In this document: piece after piece, positions 46,231 through 55,245 of the stretch
Numbering within the stretch: position 1 is the stretch's first letter
How the letters are laid out: every line of letters starts with the position of its first letter
NCBI GenBank assembly: GCA_001653155.1
Contig: BDEJ01000047.1
Location: 1 to 64,000, forward strand
Source: Porphyromonadaceae bacterium H1
GTDB taxonomy: Bacteria > Bacteroidota > Bacteroidia > Bacteroidales > Paludibacteraceae
Reading direction: 5' to 3'
Length of the DNA: 64,000 bases
Notes under the pieces: generated by a model
What the model saw: the letters and a program-made list of their open reading frames with translations, nothing else
Told to the model about the DNA's origin: nothing
Databases searched by the model: none
Translations under genes and position numbers: made by a program

Positions 46231-47184
46231 ATGTTAAGTCGAGAAAACATATATGCAGCTGTAAAATGGTCTTTTGCGATAGCGGCTTACGCTTACTTGG
46301 GCTATAAACTCATCAGCCTCGATAATTATGGCGAAATACTGGAGGCTTGGAGGGCAGTATCGGCCGAAGGGTATGCCTATCTTTTTCCGGTGCTACTGCT
46401 GCTACCGGTCAACCTCTACCTGGAGGCTTGGAAATGGAAAAAAATTGTGCAAAACGCCGCAAAAATTTCTATATGGGAAGCTCAAAAGGCTGTTCTGGCA
46501 GGTATTTGCAGCGGATTTTTCACCCCCTACCGAATCGGTAATTTTGTGGGACGAATCCGTTATTTGCCACCGGATATGCACAGCCAAGGTTTTAGTTTCA
46601 GTGTCGTGAATGCCTTGACGCAAAATCTGGCAATTTTGCTTTGCGGTATCCCGGCTTGTGTGATTTTTTTCCCTTTTTTCCGAAATCAAGGCAGGGAAAT
46701 CGACACGGAAAGTTATCTGCTGGCTTGCATCTTCAGTTTCTTCTTTTTTACAGCCCTATACCTCTTGATGCCTTACTTAGCCCGAAAAGTCTCGCATCCT
46801 AAATTGGAGCGTTTCACCGCTTGTCTGTCGGCTTACACTGTGCAACAGCAAGGTCTTTTTCTGGTGATTTCCCTATTGAGGTATGCGGTATTTTGCCTCC
46901 AGTTCTTGTGTATGCTCTACTTTTTCGATGTACGGCTTAGCTCCGGCGAATCGCTTCTGGCTATTCCCAGCAATTATCTTTTCGTAACAATTACCCCCTC
47001 TTTTGCTTTTTCGGAAGCTGCCTTGCGCGCCTCCTATGCAGTTGCGACTATCGGAGTATTCTCGGAAAACACCTTGGGAATTGCCATAGCTGGAATTTCC
47101 ATTTGGTTTATCAACACCGTGCTACCGATGCTTCCGGGAAGCTACTTTTTAACTCAAAAAAGAGCAGAGAACGCTCATAATTAA
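46231..47184 (+). CDS. UPF0104 (flippase-like / LPG synthase TM region) membrane protein
   Basis: The 317-residue protein has about eight membrane helices and the segments LYLEAWKWKKIV near residue 62 and ICSGFFTPYRIGNFVGRIRYL near 91, typical of the UPF0104/MprF-flippase family. A family member in MprF moves aminoacyl-lipids between leaflets; stand-alone members like this one have no settled function. The gene lies 14 bases after the GtrA gene and 14 before the DUF3109 gene, so the three are likely one operon. Confidence 0.85.
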   Translation: MLSRENIYAAVKWSFAIAAYAYLGYKLISLDNYGEILEAWRAVSAEGYAYLFPVLLLLPVNLYLEAWKWKKIVQNAAKISIWEAQKAVLAGICSGFFTPYRIGNFVGRIRYLPPDMHSQGFSFSVVNALTQNLAILLCGIPACVIFFPFFRNQGREIDTESYLLACIFSFFFFTALYLLMPYLARKVSHPKLERFTACLSAYTVQQQGLFLVISLLRYAVFCLQFLCMLYFFDVRLSSGESLLAIPSNYLFVTITPSFAFSEAALRASYAVATIGVFSENTLGIAIAGISIWFINTVLPMLPGSYFLTQKRAENAHN

Positions 47185-47198
47185 AGAAATAAAATCTT

Positions 47199-47774
47199 AT
47201 GTTACAGATAGACGATACGATTATCAGCCTTGATTTGCTGGACGAGTGCTTTGTGTGCGACCTGCTGCATTGCAAAGGAGCCTGTTGCATCGAAGGAGAT
47301 GCCGGTGCTCCGCTCGAGGAAGCGGAAGTAAAGCTACTGGAAGAGCTGCTTCCTGTATTGTGGGACGACTTATCGGAAGCATCCAGGCAGGTTATTGAAA
47401 AACAAGGAGTTTCATATACGGACGAAGATGGCGATGCCGTAACTTCCATCGTGGATGGCCGCGAATGCGTTTTCAGCTATACCGACGAACAAGGCATATG
47501 CAAATGTGCTATTGAGAAAGCTTTCCGCGAAGGAAAGACCGACTTCTACAAACCCATATCCTGTCATCTCTATCCCGTTCGCTTGCAGCAGTACAAGGGC
47601 TTTACGGCAGTAAACTACCACCGCTGGTCGCTCTGCCGTTGTGCCGAGCATCTCGGACAGAAACTGCAAATGCCGGTCTTCCGTTTTTTGAAAGAGCCTC
47701 TCCTCCGCCGTTTTGGGAGCGAATGGTACGAACAGCTGGAAATAGCCGCCCTCGAACTGAAGAAAAAGAACTAA
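47199..47774 (+). CDS. DUF3109 cysteine-rich protein
   Basis: The 191-residue soluble protein has three cysteine groups: CDLLHCKGACCIEGDAG near residue 22, CKCAIEKAFREG near 101 with SCHLYPVRL after it, and LCRCAEH near 146. The pattern resembles zinc- or iron-sulfur-binding proteins related to YkgJ. DUF3109 proteins are common in Bacteroidetes and lack a proven function. It is the third gene of the GtrA/UPF0104 run. Confidence 0.85.
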   Translation: MLQIDDTIISLDLLDECFVCDLLHCKGACCIEGDAGAPLEEAEVKLLEELLPVLWDDLSEASRQVIEKQGVSYTDEDGDAVTSIVDGRECVFSYTDEQGICKCAIEKAFREGKTDFYKPISCHLYPVRLQQYKGFTAVNYHRWSLCRCAEHLGQKLQMPVFRFLKEPLLRRFGSEWYEQLEIAALELKKKN

Positions 47775-47812
47775 GCCCCTCCCTCTGCTCTTGCTTCGGC
47801 ATGCGAAGCTGT

Positions 47813-47843
47813 TTTGTCCGTTGCTAATTTTAAACTATCTTTG
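47813..47843 (+). promoter_or_regulatory. Promoter of the M3 peptidase gene
   Basis: TTTG (47813-47816), 19 bases, then TATCTTTG (47836-47843), a consensus promoter giving a leader of about 40 bases. Confidence 0.72.
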
Positions 47844-47887
47844 GGCTCGGAAAAACCGTAATAACATAATTTATACGACATCAAACA

Positions 47888-49984
47888 ATGAAAAAAATCT
47901 TTTTATTTCTTATGACCACAGGATGCTTACTTTCGTCTTGTTGCCAGGACGAAAATCCGTTCTTAAAAGCCTACGATACGGCTTTCGGCGTACCCCCTTT
48001 CGACCGGATACGTAACGAACACTACCTGCCCGCTTTCCGCGAAGGTATCAAACAACATCAAGCCGAAATACAGGCCATTGCTGAGAATACGGCTAGCCCC
48101 GACTTTGCAAATACCATCGAAGCCCTTGAGTATAGCGGAGCGGTATTGGGTCGTGTCTCCAACGTCTTCTCGGCTTTATATTCCTCGGACTCGAACCCCG
48201 AACTCGATTCGATAGCCGAAACGGTATCGCCTCTGATCTCAGAACATAACGATAACATCTACCTCAACAAAGCTCTTTTCGAACGGGTAAAGACACTCTA
48301 CGACAGTGAGGATAAAAACAAGCTTACGGCAGAACAACAACGCACGCTGGAGAAACACTATAAAAACTTCATCCGCAGCGGAGCAGCTCTCGATGAAGCA
48401 CAACAAAAGCGTCTGCGGGAGATCAACCGCGAACTGGGGCTGCTCGAACTAGCATTCGGAAAGAACGTGTTAGCTGCCAACAACGCTTATCAGAAGTGGG
48501 TTGACAAAGAAGAAGATCTTGCCGGTCTTCCTGAAAACTTCCGGCAAAGTGCCGCTGAAGCAGCCAAAAAAGCCGGTCAGGAAGGGAAATGGCTTTTCAC
48601 AACGCAAAAAGCAAGCTTCATTCCCGTACTTCAATACGCACAAAACCGCGAATTGCGCAAAGAGCTTCTCACGGCCTATAACAACTTGGCTAACAACGAC
48701 GATGCAAACGACAACAAGGAAAACATCAACAAGATTATGAAGTTACGTGTGGAGAAAGCCCAGCTACTCGGCTACTCTACTCCGGCGGCTTTCATTTTGG
48801 AACCCACCATGGCCAAAACTCCGGAAGCCGTGATGAACTTCCTTAAAGAGCTCTGGACTCCCTCCTTGGCAAAAGCTCAAGCCGAAGCCAAAGAACTGCA
48901 AGCTCTGATGGATCAAGATGTGAAAGGCCAGCAATTGGAGGCTTGGGACTGGTGGTACTATGCCGAAAAACTTCGTGCAGCGAAGTACGACCTCGACGAA
49001 GAAGCCCTCCGTCCCTACTTCAAAATGGAACAGGTGCGTCAAGGTGCTTTTGATCTGGCCGGCAAGCTCTGGGGCCTCAAGTTCGAAGCAAACAATACCC
49101 TTCCCCGCTACAATCAGGAAGCCGAGGCCTTCGAGGTTAAAGACGCCGACGGAAGTCTCCTCGGGATTCTCTACACCGACTACTTTCCTCGCGGAGGAAA
49201 ACGCGCCGGAGCCTGGATGACCAATTTCACCGAACAATACAAAAAGGACGGTGTAAACTATCGCCCTATAATCGTAAACGTCGGTAACTTCAGTAAGCCT
49301 ACGGCAGACAAACCTTCGCTCCTGAGCATGGACGAAGTAGAAACCCTCTTCCACGAGTTCGGGCATGCACTTCACGGCCTGCTTTCCCAATGCAACTATC
49401 CCGGTATATCCGGCACAAGCGTTCCGCGTGACTTTGTGGAATTGCCCTCTCAGTTGATGGAGAACTGGTGCTTCGAACCCGAAGTGATGAAAACTTACGC
49501 CTTCCACTACCAAACGGGCGAAGTAATCCCCGAAGAACTGATAAATAAAATCCAAAAGACATCCACCTTCAACCAAGGATTTACCCAAGTGGAATACCTA
49601 TCGGCAGCTCTGCTCGACATGGATTACCACTTGATAGACCGAGTACAAGACATCGATGTTAGCAGTTTCGAAGCACAATCGATGAGAAATATCGGGATGA
49701 TGCCACAAATCGTGGTACGCTACCGCAGTACTTATTTCAACCACATCTTCCGTGGAGGCTATTCGGCCGGATATTACAGCTACAAATGGTCGGAAGTTCT
49801 CGACTCGGATGCCTTCCAGGCTTTCAAAGAGACGGGCGACATCTACAATCCGGCAGTAGCCAAGGCCTATCGAAAAAATATACTTGAAAAAGGAGGCAGT
49901 GAAGATCCGATGAAGCTTTACATCGATTTTCGAGGTGCTGAACCCAACAGCGATGCCTTGCTGAAAAAAATAGGCTTAAAATAA
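47888..49984 (+). CDS. dcp: M3-family peptidyl-dipeptidase (Dcp-like), lipoprotein
   Basis: Dcp-type enzymes remove dipeptides from peptide C-termini. The 698-residue protein has the zinc site FHEFGHALHGLLS with His489, Glu490 and His493, and the third ligand region near 515-525 (VELPSQLMENW). The GYSAGYYSYKWSEVLDSDAF segment near 620 is the substrate-binding motif of this family. An N-terminal hydrophobic stretch ends at LLSSC, which looks like a lipobox, so the enzyme is probably in the periplasm or on the envelope, consistent with peptide use as a nutrient. It has its own promoter and terminator. Confidence 0.93.
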   Translation: MKKIFLFLMTTGCLLSSCCQDENPFLKAYDTAFGVPPFDRIRNEHYLPAFREGIKQHQAEIQAIAENTASPDFANTIEALEYSGAVLGRVSNVFSALYSSDSNPELDSIAETVSPLISEHNDNIYLNKALFERVKTLYDSEDKNKLTAEQQRTLEKHYKNFIRSGAALDEAQQKRLREINRELGLLELAFGKNVLAANNAYQKWVDKEEDLAGLPENFRQSAAEAAKKAGQEGKWLFTTQKASFIPVLQYAQNRELRKELLTAYNNLANNDDANDNKENINKIMKLRVEKAQLLGYSTPAAFILEPTMAKTPEAVMNFLKELWTPSLAKAQAEAKELQALMDQDVKGQQLEAWDWWYYAEKLRAAKYDLDEEALRPYFKMEQVRQGAFDLAGKLWGLKFEANNTLPRYNQEAEAFEVKDADGSLLGILYTDYFPRGGKRAGAWMTNFTEQYKKDGVNYRPIIVNVGNFSKPTADKPSLLSMDEVETLFHEFGHALHGLLSQCNYPGISGTSVPRDFVELPSQLMENWCFEPEVMKTYAFHYQTGEVIPEELINKIQKTSTFNQGFTQVEYLSAALLDMDYHLIDRVQDIDVSSFEAQSMRNIGMMPQIVVRYRSTYFNHIFRGGYSAGYYSYKWSEVLDSDAFQAFKETGDIYNPAVAKAYRKNILEKGGSEDPMKLYIDFRGAEPNSDALLKKIGLK

Positions 49985-49993
49985 TCAAGAAAC

Positions 49994-50034
49994 AAAAGGC
50001 AGGAGCAATCGGATGAAAACAGCTCCTGCCTTTT
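49994..50034 (+). terminator. Terminator of the M3 peptidase gene
   Basis: AAAAGGCAGGAGC pairs with GCTCCTGCCTTTT, a 13-bp stem ending in a T-tract, 10 bases after the stop codon. Confidence 0.9.
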
Positions 50035-50056
50035 ACGCATGCACCAGTAACAAAGA

Positions 50057-51061
50057 ATGAAACAACAAGGCATAATCCGACACTTGACGGCACCGGGGGT
50101 TCCTGTTATTTTTTTATTCACTTCGCTGTGCACCGCTCTCTGGTTCCTCCTGTTCAGACCGGACACAAGCCTTATGCTTTCCGCCAAGGAAATCTCGCCT
50201 TTGGCCGGCCTGTTGACAGCTCCCCTACTCGAATCACCTCTTGTTGCAAGCCTGATAAGCCTCGCCCTCTGCCTGCTCAACAGCTTCCTGCTATCGCTAC
50301 TCAATACGAGCTACGGTCTGATACGCATCCGCAGCTTTCTGCCGGTTTTCTGTTTTCTGCTTTTGATGTCCGTAGCCCAGCAAACACAACTTTTATATGT
50401 TGCTCATCTGGCGCTTACTTTGCTTATTCTAACTTTATTCATCTTTCTGAGCACCTTTCGCGACCCACGTTCTGTTGAGCAAAACTATCTGGCAGGCTTC
50501 CTGTTAGCCTGTTCGGGTATTATATTGCCCTGTTACTTTCTGCTCAGCATCATCTTCTGGATGGCATCTTTCAACAATCAATCCTTCTCCCTGCGCAACT
50601 TTCTTGCCTCTCTTTGCGGTCTACTGACCGTATGCGCTCTGTATTGCGGAGTTATCTTCCTGCTGAACAATGGCAACACAGATCTTACCGCTCAGTTGGA
50701 GTTTTTCCGTTTTCGTCCCTTCTACATAGCCGAAGAAACTTTGTTTTACGAAAAGCTATACTATTTCTTCATGATCGCTCTAAGTATCTTGAGTATCGTA
50801 CAGCTGTATGCCGATTTTAGCAAAAACAGTTCTCAAACTCGCAAGAGTCTCAATCTCATCGTAGTGCTGTTACTGGCCTCGATAGCTCTACGCCTACTCT
50901 ACGGCAGCTGTTTTGCTTCGCTAACGCCACTCAGCAATCTGAGTATAGCCATATTGCTGGCTTACGGATTCACGCTGAAGAGCGGAAAATTTCAACAAGT
51001 ATTGTTTGTTCTTTTTTGTATCGCTAACCTCCTCTTTGCAGCAGGCGCACATTACCTATAA
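50057..51061 (+). CDS. Polytopic membrane protein, unrecognised
   Basis: I do not recognise this 334-residue protein. It has about ten hydrophobic segments, for example TAPGVPVIFLFTSLCTALWF at the start and LIVVLLLASIALRLLYG late. Charged residues are few and lie mostly in loops. No family motif or catalytic residue can be named; it may be one of the Bacteroidetes-specific membrane families with no described role (DUF6427-like is a guess). It is 5 bases from the YqaA-like gene and probably co-expressed. It starts only 22 bases after the upstream terminator, and no -7 box is visible. Confidence 0.6.
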   Translation: MKQQGIIRHLTAPGVPVIFLFTSLCTALWFLLFRPDTSLMLSAKEISPLAGLLTAPLLESPLVASLISLALCLLNSFLLSLLNTSYGLIRIRSFLPVFCFLLLMSVAQQTQLLYVAHLALTLLILTLFIFLSTFRDPRSVEQNYLAGFLLACSGIILPCYFLLSIIFWMASFNNQSFSLRNFLASLCGLLTVCALYCGVIFLLNNGNTDLTAQLEFFRFRPFYIAEETLFYEKLYYFFMIALSILSIVQLYADFSKNSSQTRKSLNLIVVLLLASIALRLLYGSCFASLTPLSNLSIAILLAYGFTLKSGKFQQVLFVLFCIANLLFAAGAHYL

Positions 51062-51066
51062 AAACC

Positions 51067-51504
51067 ATGGGGCTCTTCGAACTCGGATACGCAGGATTGT
51101 TTTTAGCTTCCTTTCTGGCAGCTACGGTGCTTCCTTTTAGCTCCGAAATCATCTTTTCGGCCATGGTATTCGGCGGTTTCGACCCTTGGACCTGCGTATT
51201 GGTTGCTACCCTTGGGAACTGGTTAGGAGGTATGACTTGCTATGGCTTGGGCAAACTCGGTAAACTGGAATGGATCGAGAAATACCTTCGCGTAAAGAAA
51301 GAAAAAATCGATGCTTTTATGCTGAAGATACACAAGTACGGCGACTGGTTCGCTTTTTTTTCCTTTCTACCGGGTATAGGCGATATCATCGCAGTAGCAG
51401 CCGGCTTCTTTCGCTGCCGCTGGTGGATTGTTGCCCTTTCGATGGGGTTGGGAAAATTTCTGCGCTACATCGTATGGATGTATATCAATGGAATTTTTAT
51501 CTGA
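51067..51504 (+). CDS. YqaA/DedA family membrane protein
   Basis: The 145-residue protein begins GYAGLFLASFLAATVLPFSSEI and has LGNWLGGMTCYGLGKLGKLE, both typical of YqaA-type members of the DedA/SNARE-associated family. FLPGIGDIIAVAAGFFRCRWW later marks the second re-entrant region. DedA relatives help recycle the polyprenyl carrier or phospholipids; stand-alone short members are not well studied. The genes before it (5 bases) and after it suggest a two-gene unit. Confidence 0.85.
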   Translation: MGLFELGYAGLFLASFLAATVLPFSSEIIFSAMVFGGFDPWTCVLVATLGNWLGGMTCYGLGKLGKLEWIEKYLRVKKEKIDAFMLKIHKYGDWFAFFSFLPGIGDIIAVAAGFFRCRWWIVALSMGLGKFLRYIVWMYINGIFI

Positions 51505-51835
51505 TCAGGTAAGATGCCCAATTTCTTGTCGTTGAATAAGTCCTTTAAAATTAACACCATAACTGAAGCTTCCCTGCGACAGCTTACATCATAAGCGGAT
51601 TTTTTGTCAATCTGCTATTACTGATTTTGATATGGGATGGCCATTGCGTGAATTTTCATTCAATACCATCAGTCAAAAGACTGCGCAAAGAGAAATAGTG
51701 CCCACTACGCCCTCAGAGCTTAGGCCCTCTCAAGTAAGATTCTAACATCAGTATTATAGTTTGTCTAAAAGCACTTTGAGGCGTCCTGTTCATATCATTT
51801 TGAAAAGTTCTTCTCGCCGGCTACAAAATCTTTTG
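51505..51835. other. Intergenic stretch without visible gene
   Basis: About 330 bases between the YqaA gene and the dnaB promoter hold no convincing frame, hairpin-plus-T terminator or repeat. It has somewhat higher coding-like complexity than other gaps, and could be an old decayed gene. Confidence 0.4.
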
Positions 51836-51843
51836 TAACTTTG
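51836..51843 (+). promoter_or_regulatory. -7 box for dnaB
   Basis: TAACTTTG fits TAnnTTTG. It covers a TTG codon (51841) in the dnaB frame, so the ATG at 51874 is the likely start. Confidence 0.6.
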
Positions 51844-51873
51844 AAGCCCTTTTTCAAAAATACAGAGAACGAT

Positions 51874-53406
51874 ATGGCCGAACGCACAAACAGCACGAGA
51901 AAAAAAACCGGTATCCCCGCTCCCATCCCGGCAAACGAATACGGGAAACTACCTCCGCAAGCCCCCGAACTCGAAGAATCGGTATTGGGAGCCTTGATGA
52001 TTGAAAAGGATGCCTATTCACTGGTTTCGGAGCTCTTGAAACCCGAATGTTTCTACAAGCCGGCCAATCAGAAAGTCTACGAGGCCATCATGACCCTCGC
52101 CTTGCATCAAGAGCCTATCGACATGCATACCGTAACCGAGCAACTGCGCCGCAACGGGACAATAGACGATGCGGGAGGCCCTTATTACATCGCCTTGCTC
52201 ACTTCGCGCGTTTCTTCGGCGGCACACCTCGAATACCACGCCCGCATCATCCTGCAAAAACACATGGCACGCGAACTGATTCGCATATCCTCCGAAATAC
52301 AAAACAAAGCCTTCGACGATAAAACCGATGTGGACGACCTGATGCAGGAGGCCGAAGGAAAAATTTTCGAAGTATCCCAGCAAAACCTCAAAAAAGATGC
52401 TATACAGATAAACCCCGTGATCGAAGACGCCATCAAACGGATGCAGCTGGCCGCCACCCGGCAGGGTGCGAGCGGAATCCAAAGCGGCTTTCACAGCCTC
52501 GACAAGATAACTTCCGGCTGGCAACGCTCCGATCTGGTAATCATAGCCGCACGACCGGCTATGGGAAAAACGGCCTTCGTACTGTCTATGGCCAAAAATA
52601 TGGCAGTGGACTACAACACGCCTGTAGCCGTATTCTCTCTCGAAATGTCGAACGTACAGCTCGTAAACCGTCTCATTATGAACGTATGCCAACTCGAAGG
52701 CGAAAAAATAAAAAACGGACAGCTGAGCGAGTACGAATGGAACAAACTCGACAAAGACATCACAACTTTACTGGATGCCCCCATCTACATCGACGACACC
52801 CCCAGCTTGTCGGTATTCGAGCTACGCAGTAAAGCCCGCCGTCTTGTCAAAGAACATCATGTAGAATGTATCATTATCGATTACCTTCAGCTGATGAACG
52901 CCAGCGGTATGAACTTCGGCAGTCGCGAACAGGAAGTAAGCATGATCTCGCGCTCGCTCAAAGGCCTGGCCAAAGAACTGGACATACCCATCATCGCACT
53001 TTCTCAGCTCAATCGTGGGGTCGAAGGGCGCAGTGGAATAGAAGGGAAACGCCCTCAACTGTCCGACTTGCGTGAATCGGGAGCCATCGAACAGGATGCC
53101 GACATGGTGTGCTTCATACACCGCCCGGAATACTATAAAATAACCGAAGACGCTCAAGGCAACTCCCTTATCGGAATAGCAGAAATTATCATTGCCAAGC
53201 ACCGGAATGGAGCCGTAGGCGACATACAACTCCGCTTCCGCGGACAATACGCTAAATTTACAAATCGCGAAGACGACGAAGACGAAAGCCCCTTCCAACA
53301 CTACCGCAGTATCCCCTCGAAGCTCAACGACGAGCCTCCTACCGGCTACCCGGAAAGTATGCCTTTGGGGCTCGATAACAAGGGATTTCCTCCTTCTCCC
53401 TTCTAA
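51874..53406 (+). CDS. dnaB: Replicative DNA helicase DnaB
   Basis: DnaB is the hexameric helicase that unwinds the replication fork and recruits primase. The 510-residue protein has the N-terminal domain (about 20-150, PPQAPELEESVLGALMIEKD), a linker, and the RecA-type ATPase from about 180: GFHSLDKITSGWQRSDLVII, Walker A ARPAMGKTAF, the Walker B segment IIIDYLQLM, and QLNRGVEGR/KRPQLSDLRESGAIEQDAD. No intein is present. The TTG at 51841 lies in the -7 box, so I chose ATG 51874. Confidence 0.96.
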   Translation: MAERTNSTRKKTGIPAPIPANEYGKLPPQAPELEESVLGALMIEKDAYSLVSELLKPECFYKPANQKVYEAIMTLALHQEPIDMHTVTEQLRRNGTIDDAGGPYYIALLTSRVSSAAHLEYHARIILQKHMARELIRISSEIQNKAFDDKTDVDDLMQEAEGKIFEVSQQNLKKDAIQINPVIEDAIKRMQLAATRQGASGIQSGFHSLDKITSGWQRSDLVIIAARPAMGKTAFVLSMAKNMAVDYNTPVAVFSLEMSNVQLVNRLIMNVCQLEGEKIKNGQLSEYEWNKLDKDITTLLDAPIYIDDTPSLSVFELRSKARRLVKEHHVECIIIDYLQLMNASGMNFGSREQEVSMISRSLKGLAKELDIPIIALSQLNRGVEGRSGIEGKRPQLSDLRESGAIEQDADMVCFIHRPEYYKITEDAQGNSLIGIAEIIIAKHRNGAVGDIQLRFRGQYAKFTNREDDEDESPFQHYRSIPSKLNDEPPTGYPESMPLGLDNKGFPPSPF

Positions 53407-53536
53407 GAAGCAGGAGAGGTTTCGCTTTTCAAATCATTCCGGTGTTTTGGGGAAGGGGAAAAACCATTTACAAACTTGCAAAGAATTATTAGACTTTATT
53501 AAGTCAAGCAGAACAAGTGAGTTCGAACAATCGCTT

Positions 53537-53544
53537 TATCTTTG
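53537..53544 (+). promoter_or_regulatory. -7 box for the Cys/Lys-rich gene
   Basis: TATCTTTG matches TAnnTTTG, giving a leader of about 40 bases before the ATG at 53589. Confidence 0.55.
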
Positions 53545-53588
53545 TAATCGAATAATTTTTTATATCAAAACAAATTTAAGTAGTAAAA

Positions 53589-53855
53589 ATGAAAAAAGTA
53601 TTTGTAACGCTCATGGCTTTTGCCATGATATTGGGAAGCGCTAATCTGGTAGCTCAAGATAAAGAGAAAAAATGCTGCAAGGCGAAAACCGAAGCTTGCG
53701 CGGACAAAGAAAAGAAAGAATGTCCCAAAGAAGCTGAGAAAAAAGAGTGCAGCAAAGGCGAAAAAAAATGCTGTAAAAAAGGTGGTGATAAGAAAGAATG
53801 CAGCAAAGGTGAAAAGAAATGCTGCAAGAAGACACAAGAAGAAAACAAGAAATAA
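53589..53855 (+). CDS. Small secreted Cys/Lys-rich repeat protein
   Basis: This 88-residue protein has a clear signal peptide (1-23, ending LVAQ) and a mature part of about 65 residues made almost wholly of Lys, Glu and Cys. Ten cysteines (29, 30, 37, 45, 54, 61, 62, 71, 78, 79) include CC pairs at 29, 61 and 78. The 13-residue unit KECSKGEKKCCKK occurs twice (52-64 and 69-81). The two copies differ at six third codon positions and at no amino acid. I recognise no family; metal binding in the periplasm is a reasonable guess, as is a short intrinsically disordered structural role. It has its own promoter and terminator, so it is a real transcription unit. Confidence 0.85.
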   Translation: MKKVFVTLMAFAMILGSANLVAQDKEKKCCKAKTEACADKEKKECPKEAEKKECSKGEKKCCKKGGDKKECSKGEKKCCKKTQEENKK

Positions 53856-53878
53856 CACCTTTCTTGTGAGTTGAACTA

Positions 53879-53907
53879 AAAAAGAGTGTGCATAACACTC
53901 TTTTTTT
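53879..53907 (+). terminator. Terminator of the Cys/Lys-rich gene
   Basis: AAAAAAGAGTGT pairs with ACACTCTTTTTT around a five-base loop and runs into T's, 24 bases after the stop codon. Confidence 0.88.
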
Positions 53908-53949
53908 AGTAAGCATCGGATCAAAACACAAAATCAATCATTTATAATT

Positions 53950-55245
53950 ATGAAAACACAATTCTCCCTAATCAAATTATCTATTGTAGCTTTATTACTA
54001 CCGTTTTTTACAACGCTTCAAGCCCAACTGGTGAAAGTAAGCGTATCTCCCGAAAACAGCAACTGGCTCTACCGTCCCAATGAAAAAGTAAAATTCAGAA
54101 TTTCGGTAACCAAAAACAGCATCCCTTTAGAAAACGCCAAGGTTTACTACTCCGCCGGCCCGGAGATGATGCCGGCCAGCATCAAAGACAGCGTAATTCT
54201 CCGAAACGGATTGGGTCTGATAGATGGCGGGCGCCTGAAAGAAGCGGGTTTTCTGCGCTGTTGGGCTTCAACTTACTACGAAGGTAAAAAATACAGCGGC
54301 ATGGGTACAGCCGGCTTTGCTCCCGAAGAGATAAAACCCACCGTAAAACAACCGAATGATTTCAAGGAGTTTTGGGAGAATGCTAAAGCCGAAGCCGCTA
54401 AAATTCCGATGGATGCACGCATGAGGCTGCTACCCGAGCGTTGCACGGAGAAAAGCAACGTGTACGAAGTAAGCATCCAAAACTTCAGATACGGGTCTCG
54501 GGTCTACGGCATACTCTGTGTACCCAAAGCTCCCGGAAAATATCCGGCAGTACTTAAAGTTCCCGGAGCCGGTGTGCGCCCCTATAACGGCGAAATCGCT
54601 CAAGCCGACAAAGGAATAATCACGCTTGAAATAGGTATACACGGTATCCCCGTAACCATGGCGCCTTCGGTTTACGAAGACATTCGCAACGGCGCTCTGA
54701 AGCTTTATCCGACCTACGATTTGGACAATAAAGACCGTTATTACTACAAACGCGTCTATCTGGGTTGCGTACGCTCCGTAGATTTCCTCTTCAGTCTTCC
54801 TGAGTTCGATGGCGAGAATTTGGCTGTTACCGGAGGAAGCCAGGGAGGTGCCTTATCCATTGTTACCGCAGCGTTGGACAGTCGGGTAAAAAGCCTTGCC
54901 ATTTTCTTCCCCGCTATGTGCGACATGACCGGATACCTGCATAAACGTGCCGGAGGATGGCCTCATCTTTTTAGTGCAAGCAACTTAGCCATCAACAACA
55001 CAGCACAAAAAATCGAAACCAGTCAATACTACGATGTCGTAAACTTCGCACGCGAGCTGAAAGTACCCGGTTTCTACTCATGGGGATACAACGACGACAC
55101 CTGCCCTCCTACTTCAATGTATGCGGCATACAACGTCATAACAGCCCCTAAAACGCTTTTCATCGTAGAAGAGACGGGCCATTGGACTTACCCCGAACAA
55201 ATAACAAAAGCTTGGGATTTCCTATTTAAACAAATCGGGAAGTAA
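53950..55245 (+). CDS. Acetylxylan esterase / cephalosporin-C deacetylase-type (CE7) esterase, secreted
   Basis: A signal peptide (about 1-26, ending LQAQ) precedes a beta-sandwich-like N-terminal region (30-125), then the CE7 alpha/beta-hydrolase: PTVKQPNDFKEFWENAK starts it, SNVYEVSIQNFRYGSRVYGI follows, and Ser297 lies in VTGGSQGGALS, the nucleophile elbow. The catalytic histidine is in EETGHWTY at the end, with the acid in SWGYNDDTCPP. Such enzymes deacetylate plant or other polysaccharides. Its 3' end overlaps mutY by 24 bases on the opposite strand. Confidence 0.9.
   Translation: MKTQFSLIKLSIVALLLPFFTTLQAQLVKVSVSPENSNWLYRPNEKVKFRISVTKNSIPLENAKVYYSAGPEMMPASIKDSVILRNGLGLIDGGRLKEAGFLRCWASTYYEGKKYSGMGTAGFAPEEIKPTVKQPNDFKEFWENAKAEAAKIPMDARMRLLPERCTEKSNVYEVSIQNFRYGSRVYGILCVPKAPGKYPAVLKVPGAGVRPYNGEIAQADKGIITLEIGIHGIPVTMAPSVYEDIRNGALKLYPTYDLDNKDRYYYKRVYLGCVRSVDFLFSLPEFDGENLAVTGGSQGGALSIVTAALDSRVKSLAIFFPAMCDMTGYLHKRAGGWPHLFSASNLAINNTAQKIETSQYYDVVNFARELKVPGFYSWGYNDDTCPPTSMYAAYNVITAPKTLFIVEETGHWTYPEQITKAWDFLFKQIGK

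Noticed and set aside
48764-49588. Long minus-strand frame opposite the M3 peptidase (274 codons)
   Set aside because: It lies wholly within a well-supported gene on the other strand and has no domain signal.
52018-52692. Minus-strand frame opposite dnaB (224 codons)
   Set aside because: It is a shadow of dnaB; the translated sequence lacks any recognisable motif.
53641-53937. Minus-strand frames opposite the Cys/Lys-rich gene
   Set aside because: They arise because Lys/Glu/Cys codons read backwards give Phe/Ser/Leu; none has promoter or motif support.
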